The notes beneath the pieces are model-generated. The model saw only the letters and a list, made by a program, of their open reading frames with translations, was not told the DNA's origin and searched no databases. Below are positions 59,575 through 64,000 of a stretch of 64,000 bases of DNA, piece by piece. Every line of letters starts with the position of its first letter. Position 1 is the stretch's first letter. The DNA is from Reclinomonas americana ATCC 50394 (Eukaryota > Jakobida > Jakobea > Jakobida). Location: assembly GCA_048213135.1 (NCBI GenBank), contig PS015009.1, positions 310,001 to 374,000 of the forward strand, written 5' to 3'. The position numbers were made by a program, and so were the translations under genes.

Positions 59575-59607
59575 CAAAAATAAGAATTGAAAAATAAACT
59601 ATGTTTG
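59575..59607. promoter_or_regulatory. Divergent -7 elements of ribD and prmC
   Basis: Minus strand: TATTTTTG (complement of 59575-59582) 5 bases from the ribD TTG. Plus strand: TATGTTTG (59600-59607), overlapping the first possible prmC ATG and 5 bases before the second. Both match TANNTTTG. No -33 TTTG is clear for either. Confidence 0.5.
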
Positions 59608-59612
59608 CCGGT

Positions 59613-60464
59613 ATGCCGGTAAAAGAACAATACAGGAATTTTTTAATACAACTACAGGATATTTATACCCTCAGCGAGGCTACATTGGTGGCCGATTGGG
59701 TATTTGAGAGCGTGGCCTCCGTAAAGCGGTCGGATATACTGAAACACCCCGATGAGAAGCTGCCTTCCCTCACCAAAGTAGGGCTGCAGGTGGCTTTACA
59801 GCAGTTGCTGCAGCATAAACCGGTGCAATATGTACTGGGAGAAGCCTGGTTCTATAACATGAAATTCAGGGTGAATGAACACACCCTTATACCCCGCCCC
59901 GAAACGGAAGACCTGGTGGAAGTGGTACTGCAGCACAGGAAAACCATACTGGCCGATCCTGCCATCATTGACATTGGCACCGGTTGCGGCTGCATCCCCA
60001 TCGCCATTAAAAAACATATACCCGGCGCCCGGGTTTCCGCTATCGACATCAGCGGCGAGGCGCTAGAAATAGCCCGGCAGAACGCGGAACTCCACCATAC
60101 GGAGATCAGTCTTGCGCAATGCGATTTTCTCGACGAGTCACAATGGGGCCAGTTCGGGCAGTTTGATATGATCGTCAGTAACCCGCCCTATGTGCCCCAG
60201 GCACAGAAGGAGACCATGGAAAAAAATGTGGTGGTGTATGAGCCGCATGTGGCCATTTTCGTACCCGACAACGACCCGCAGAAATTCTATAAAAAGATCA
60301 TCATTTTCGCGGCACAGCATTTATCGCCCGGCGGAAAAATATTCCTGGAGACGAGCGAGACCAATGTAAGACAAACGGCGGCACTTTTCAGCGCCGCCTA
60401 TCGTGATGTCAGTATTAAAAAGGATTTGTACGGTAAAGAACGTACAGTGATCGTATCTACTTAA
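59613..60464 (+). CDS. prmC: Release factor glutamine methyltransferase
   Basis: This SAM-dependent enzyme of about 283 residues methylates the glutamine of the GGQ motif of peptide release factors. The Rossmann/SAM block is VLEDLVEVV-like, then IIDIGTGCGCIPIAIK and VSAIDISGEALEIARQNAE; the catalytic NPPY motif is present in MIVSNPPYVPQ. The ATG at 59601 lies inside a -7 element, so the ATG at 59613 (MPVKEQYRNF) is preferred. It ends 8 bases past the exbD stop, so the two convergent genes overlap. Confidence 0.95.
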   Translation: MPVKEQYRNFLIQLQDIYTLSEATLVADWVFESVASVKRSDILKHPDEKLPSLTKVGLQVALQQLLQHKPVQYVLGEAWFYNMKFRVNEHTLIPRPETEDLVEVVLQHRKTILADPAIIDIGTGCGCIPIAIKKHIPGARVSAIDISGEALEIARQNAELHHTEISLAQCDFLDESQWGQFGQFDMIVSNPPYVPQAQKETMEKNVVVYEPHVAIFVPDNDPQKFYKKIIIFAAQHLSPGGKIFLETSETNVRQTAALFSAAYRDVSIKKDLYGKERTVIVST

Positions 60465-60858
60465 TATTCGCCGCCACCCTCGCTTTCGCTTTCTTCGCAG
60501 CTTCCATAATGCGGAAGGCTTCGCCATAATAGGCAGCCGTATCCACATTCAGCACAACGGTTGGTGTATCGATCCCCTTACGGTTTTGTTCCACCTGGTA
60601 TTTAATGAGGGAGTCGATGTACAGCATATTCACTTTCTGCTGACCAATGAACACATCGTGATCTTTGGTGATGGACACCATGATCTTCTGGTTCACCTTG
60701 GTATCGCTTTTCCCTTTGGGATTGGCCACTTTAACCACATTGGGGTTGGCCAGCGTTGAAATAATGAGGAAGAACAGCAGCAGGATGAAAAGGATATCAT
60801 TCAGCGGCCCGGTATCTACCTCAGCATGATTGTCGCGTAAGCGTTTTCGTATACTCAT
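60457..60858 (-). CDS. exbD: ExbD/TolR family biopolymer transport protein
   Basis: A 133-residue protein with a single membrane helix (about residues 20-42) preceded by the conserved Asp in VDTGPLNDILFILLLFFLII (Asp24, proton path). The periplasmic domain follows. It pairs with the ExbB protein encoded directly upstream. Together they would energise TonB at the inner membrane. No tonB gene is attached. It overlaps the convergent prmC by 8 bases at its 3' end. Confidence 0.9.
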   Translation of the reverse strand: MSIRKRLRDNHAEVDTGPLNDILFILLLFFLIISTLANPNVVKVANPKGKSDTKVNQKIMVSITKDHDVFIGQQKVNMLYIDSLIKYQVEQNRKGIDTPTVVLNVDTAAYYGEAFRIMEAAKKAKARVAANIK

Positions 60859-60863
60859 GGCAG

Positions 60864-61535
60864 TTACTTTGTGGGTTCCTGTAAAATATCAATGAATTCA
60901 GAACTGGCGGCTTCCATTTTATTGGCCGTCTTGTCGATCTGCGCATTCAGGTAGCTGTAGCCGAGGTAGGTTATGATACCGATGATAAGACCGGTACCGG
61001 AAGTGATCATCTTCACATAAATACCATCCGCGATCGTATTGAGTGTGTAATCGTTGCTGCTGGCAATGCCGCGGAACAACTGCACCATACCAATGATCGT
61101 ACCCAGGAAGCCGAACAGTGGAGCGATACGGGAGATGATGGAAAGTATGGACAGGTTCTTTTCCATCTTGTACATTTCCAGTTTACCTACGTTATCCATA
61201 CTTTTTTCGATGGCGTCGATGGGTTTGCCGATACGCTGTATACCTTTATCGATCATGCGGGCAACGGGGTTGTCGGTATTCTTCGACAGGCTGCGGGCCG
61301 CGCTGATATTACCGTTAATGATGTGGTCGCGGATAATGCTCATGAAGTTCTCTTCAATTTTCGATGCTTTGCGGATGGCCATCAAACGTTCGATGAAGAA
61401 ATAAATAGCAATAGCCAGCAGGAGGAACAGCGGTATCATGAGAATACCACCTTTAACCAAAATTCCGAACAGGGACTCCATTTTAACCGGGGCTGCGGTT
61501 GTTACCGAATCTGCCTGTAGTAGCGTATCAAACAT
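60864..61535 (-). CDS. exbB: MotA/TolQ/ExbB proton channel protein
   Basis: At 223 residues, this is the ExbB-type channel subunit. It has three membrane segments (about 32-50, 130-155 and 180-202) and the family block ISRIAPLFGFLGTIIGMVQLFRGI in the second-to-third region. The Thr in the third helix pattern (GTGLIIGIITYLG) is present. The gene precedes exbD by 5 bases. Its promoter should lie in 61536-61720. Confidence 0.93.
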   Translation of the reverse strand: MFDTLLQADSVTTAAPVKMESLFGILVKGGILMIPLFLLLAIAIYFFIERLMAIRKASKIEENFMSIIRDHIINGNISAARSLSKNTDNPVARMIDKGIQRIGKPIDAIEKSMDNVGKLEMYKMEKNLSILSIISRIAPLFGFLGTIIGMVQLFRGIASSNDYTLNTIADGIYVKMITSGTGLIIGIITYLGYSYLNAQIDKTANKMEAASSEFIDILQEPTK

Positions 61536-61723
61536 GTTGTGATTGGGTTTTAGGAAAAAACTAATTTTTACTGTTTATACCTTGACGGCAAATTGACAAT
61601 ATGTTCTGCATTCAGCGATAATTATGCCAATTCATTGCAAGATCAGTGAGTAAACGTTAACCGGGTTGCTGTGCAGCTTAAAGAAATGTTAATCTTACTT
61701 ATCTTATTTTTTATCATAACTAA

Positions 61724-61748
61724 AAAAGCCGCACGGGGTGCGGCTTTT
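61724..61748. terminator. Terminator downstream of the SPFH gene
   Basis: AAAAGCCGCAC (61724-61734) pairs with 61738-61748. T-runs on both strands make it bidirectional. It ends the SPFH transcript on the minus strand. Confidence 0.8.
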
Positions 61749-61770
61749 AGAATATTGTTGTAGCAATATT

Positions 61771-62694
61771 TTATTGCTGGCGCTGTTGCTGCATGGCCAT
61801 GATCTGCTTCATGGTCCTGTCCATACCTTCACTGCTGCCATCGAGGAAGATCACATTTCCTTTACCGTATTCAGCGAAGTTTTTGATAGCTTCCGTCCAC
61901 ATACTGAAGAGGATCACATTGGTATCGAGGTTGGCCTGTTTCATTTCTGCCGCGGCCTGGCTCATACCCTTGGCTACTTCCTCACGGAATAAAGCCACAC
62001 CCTGTCCGCGAAGCTGTGCCGCCTGTCTTTCCGCTTCCGCGGCGATCTTGATAGCGTTACCTTCGGCTTCAGCCGCTTTTGTTTTGGTAATGAGTAAAGC
62101 CTGGCCTTCATTTTCGGCGGCGGCTTTCAGGTTATTACTGGCCACCACCTTGCTCATACTGTTCATAATGGCCTCATCGAATGTAATATCGTTGATCTGC
62201 AGATCCTGCAAATGATAACCCCAGGTTTCGAGGGTTACATCCACCTGCTCTTTTACATTTTCCACAATGTCCCTTCTTACCGATAATATCTCCGCCTGCT
62301 TTTTCGTCGCTACAAAAGCACGGATACTGCCTTCCACGGTACGTACCAGCGCCTGCATGAGGTCTTTTTCGCTGATGAATTTAAATGCTACATTCTTGAT
62401 CGTTTCCTCGTCCACGTTCAATACCGAATACAGCAGCATCGATTTGAAGTAGACATTGGCCTGGTCAATGGTAACCGCCTGGAATTCCAGCTCCACGGAG
62501 CGGTTCTGTACGCTGACCCTTTTATATACCTGGTCAATAAAAGGCACTTTGAATTTGAGGCCGGGCCTGCGGATGCCGATGTACTTGCCGAAACGGGTGA
62601 TCACGGCAATGGTACCCTGGTTTACGGTAAACAAACCGCTGAATACCACCAGTATTCCAAGAATGACCCACCAATACTCTTTAATATATTCCAT
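61771..62694 (-). CDS. SPFH/Band 7 membrane protein (HflK/stomatin type)
   Basis: A 307-residue protein with an N-terminal membrane helix (about residues 5-28, start MEYIKEYWWVILGILVVF) and an SPFH domain (about 30-200; TVNQGTIAVITRFGKYIGI and VSVQNRSVELEFQAVTIDQA). A C-terminal helical coiled part (KTKAAEAEGNAIKIAAEAERQAA) is followed by a Gln-rich end. The longer frame to 62757 has no conserved start. Such proteins form large membrane rings that recruit or restrain proteases. Partner proteins are not adjacent. Confidence 0.92.
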   Translation of the reverse strand: MEYIKEYWWVILGILVVFSGLFTVNQGTIAVITRFGKYIGIRRPGLKFKVPFIDQVYKRVSVQNRSVELEFQAVTIDQANVYFKSMLLYSVLNVDEETIKNVAFKFISEKDLMQALVRTVEGSIRAFVATKKQAEILSVRRDIVENVKEQVDVTLETWGYHLQDLQINDITFDEAIMNSMSKVVASNNLKAAAENEGQALLITKTKAAEAEGNAIKIAAEAERQAAQLRGQGVALFREEVAKGMSQAAAEMKQANLDTNVILFSMWTEAIKNFAEYGKGNVIFLDGSSEGMDRTMKQIMAMQQQRQQ

Positions 62695-62780
62695 AATAGT
62701 TAATTTTAATTCAAGATAATAATTTTTAGGTAGTACAAAGGAATTTGTTGTTATCATTATCGTACCATCAACTTTTTCAC

Positions 62781-63320
62781 ATGCTCAGATCATTCTTTAT
62801 TCTTGTACTGACCGGCTTCATGTTCACCGGCTGTTCCCAGAGCGGGACGAAGCCCGACAGCCTGCACAAACAAAAAAGCGCTCAATTCCTGTATGCCTGT
62901 GGCGTCAACGCCCCGGAGGCGGGTGATTATGTCAATGATTTTGTGCACATCCTTACCAAAGAACAGGTAGCGGAACTGGATGCACTGATACAGGCACACG
63001 AAAAAAGTACTTCTAACCAACTGGCTGTACTCACCGTGGATTCCGCCATGCTGGGCAACTGTAATATTAAAGATTACGGGCAAGCCATCGGCAATGCCTG
63101 GGGCGTGGGGCAGGATAAACAAAACAATGGTGTGGTGATTGTGCTGGCGCCTTCATTGCGGCAGGTATCGGTCAGCAACGGTTATGGCATCGAGGCCCGT
63201 TTATCTGACGAGGAAACACAAAAAATAATCAACGGTATAATGACGCCCGAATTTAAACAGGGCGCTTATTTTGAAGGATTGAAAAAGGGCTTGCAGGCAC
63301 TGATGGAAAAGATCAAATAA
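62781..63320 (+). CDS. TPM-domain lipoprotein
   Basis: A 179-residue lipoprotein: signal with lipobox (FMFTGC, Cys17) and a TPM (TLP18.3/Psb32/MOLO-1) domain (about residues 45-170; YVNDFVHILTKEQVAELDALI, STSNQLAVLTVDS, NGVVIVLAPSLRQVSVSNGYG). The start is the ATG at 62781, which directly precedes the signal sequence; the frame from 62745 is longer but unsupported. TPM proteins are phosphatase-like or accessory in other phyla. It ends 3 bases before the pepT stop. Confidence 0.88.
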   Translation: MLRSFFILVLTGFMFTGCSQSGTKPDSLHKQKSAQFLYACGVNAPEAGDYVNDFVHILTKEQVAELDALIQAHEKSTSNQLAVLTVDSAMLGNCNIKDYGQAIGNAWGVGQDKQNNGVVIVLAPSLRQVSVSNGYGIEARLSDEETQKIINGIMTPEFKQGAYFEGLKKGLQALMEKIK

Positions 63321-63323
63321 TAT

Positions 63324-64000
63324 TTAGCTGTTCTCTTCCCATATGGCAGCCAGGTGAACGATAGTCTCCGAAGCTTTGGCCATATCTTTTGTACCGATCC
63401 ACTCCAATTTGCTGTGGATGCCCTGCATGCCTGTAAAGATATTAGGGCAAGGCATCCCGATATAACTGAACCGGCTGCCGTCTGTTCCGCCGCGGATGCT
63501 TTCTTTTTTAACCGTAAGCCCGGCCCGTTGAATGGCTTCTTCAGCATAGGTTGCTACATACGGGTACTTGTCAAGCACTTCCTTCATATTCCGGTATTGT
63601 TCCTGCGCCTGGTATTCCACAGTTGCCCCGGGAAAACGGGCCACCACTTCTTCAGCGATGGCTTTCAGGCGGGCATGATGCTGCTCCAGCCCGGCAACGG
63701 TAAAATCCCTTACAATAAACTGGATCGTTGCTTTTTCCGCGATACCATTTACCGCAGTGGGATGCACAAATCCCTGCCGGCCTTCTGTTGTTTCAGGACT
63801 CCATTCATTTTCAGGAAGCGCATCAAGTACAGCACCGGCGACTTTGAGCGCATTAACGAGTTTGTCTTTGGCATAACCCGGGTGAACGATCACGCCATGG
63901 ATGGTGATCACGGCACCGTCGGCACTAAAGGTCTCATCTTCCAGGCTGCCGGCTTCACCTCCGTCGAGTGTATAACCAAACTGTGCGCCCAGTTTTTGCA
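63324..64000 (-). CDS. pepT: Peptidase T (M20B), 5' end outside window
   Basis: This is the C-terminal part of a tripeptide aminopeptidase. The frame is open to the right edge: upstream of the GTG at 63911 the translation continues as QKLGAQFGYTLDGGEAGSLE, which matches PepT, so that GTG is internal. Visible blocks are the dimerisation domain, GGTDGSRFSYIGMPCPNIFTG (metal and substrate region) and HSKLEWIGTKDM (His of the active site). It converges on the TPM gene with 3 bases between. The catalytic His and Asp of the N-terminal part lie beyond the window. Confidence 0.93.
   Translation of the reverse strand, partial: QKLGAQFGYTLDGGEAGSLEDETFSADGAVITIHGVIVHPGYAKDKLVNALKVAGAVLDALPENEWSPETTEGRQGFVHPTAVNGIAEKATIQFIVRDFTVAGLEQHHARLKAIAEEVVARFPGATVEYQAQEQYRNMKEVLDKYPYVATYAEEAIQRAGLTVKKESIRGGTDGSRFSYIGMPCPNIFTGMQGIHSKLEWIGTKDMAKASETIVHLAAIWEENS

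Noticed and set aside
1-64000. CRISPR array, prophage or insertion sequence
   Set aside because: No evenly spaced direct repeats with unique spacers, no transposase, integrase or phage structural gene could be seen. The repeats found are short and non-coding.
1-64000. tRNA or rRNA genes
   Set aside because: I checked the longer intergenic stretches by eye and saw no cloverleaf or rRNA-like sequence; a covariance search would be decisive.

Overview
The window comes from a chromosome of a Bacteroidota bacterium, most likely of the Chitinophagaceae or a close relative. The evidence is type IX secretion (T9SS) cargo with type A and type B C-terminal sorting domains, a PorP/SprF-family protein, a SprB-like surface protein with a gliding-motility C-terminus, a TonB-dependent barrel with a carboxypeptidase-like N-terminal domain, a SecA of about 1110 residues with a C-terminal zinc motif, and Bacteroidota-type promoters (TTTG, about 19 bases, TANNTTTG). 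I saw no rRNA, tRNA, CRISPR array, integrase or transposase. The content is mostly ordinary chromosomal genes, with many short dispersed repeats between them.

Layout. 1-5 kb: the end of an FAD amino-acid dehydrogenase, a large AsmA-like protein whose 3' end looks frameshifted, and a beta-CASP RNA nuclease. 5.2-9.9 kb: a YtrA-like module (ABC ATPase, membrane protein, GntR regulator) with a clear promoter and palindromic operator, then a membrane-anchored protein, a small secreted peptide and a second, BcrA-like ABC transporter. 10-17.7 kb: an M20 amidohydrolase, a SPOR-like protein with deoC, two secreted amidohydrolase-fold proteins in tandem, and a UPF0173 hydrolase. 18-24 kb: a secreted sugar dehydrogenase with a PKD domain and T9SS tail, a TonB-C-domain protein and small genes. 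24-34.7 kb: secA, a SprB-like/PorP pair and a TonB-dependent barrel. 34.8-38 kb: atpG, scpB, a four-helix-bundle gene between inverted repeats, and a glycerophosphodiesterase.

38-45 kb holds a kynurenine-pathway cluster: 2-amino-3-carboxymuconate-semialdehyde decarboxylase and 3-hydroxyanthranilate dioxygenase on the minus strand, and divergently 2-aminomuconate-semialdehyde dehydrogenase, a RidA-type 2-aminomuconate deaminase, kynureninase and kynurenine 3-monooxygenase. Together these can take kynurenine to 4-oxalocrotonate. The first steps (tryptophan dioxygenase, formamidase) are not in the window. Glutaryl-CoA dehydrogenase and 3-hydroxybutyryl-CoA dehydrogenase follow at 49.6-51.8 kb and could serve a lysine or tryptophan route through glutaryl-CoA.

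44-64 kb otherwise holds a PaiB-like protein, pyrF, a GDSL hydrolase with a YCII protein, an ECF sigma/anti-sigma/DUF4097 operon, a short MscS channel, VanZ, YdeI-type proteins, a class C serine hydrolase, a run of small conserved genes, ribD and prmC in divergent overlap, exbB/exbD, an SPFH protein, a TPM lipoprotein and the end of pepT.

No wholly new system is obvious. The items most worth attention are the dispersed repeat families that begin at or supply stop codons, the four-helix-bundle gene framed by inverted repeats, promoter -7 elements that abut start codons (possible leaderless mRNAs), the paired secreted amidohydrolases with altered metal-ligand motifs, and the apparent homopolymer frameshift in the AsmA-like gene.
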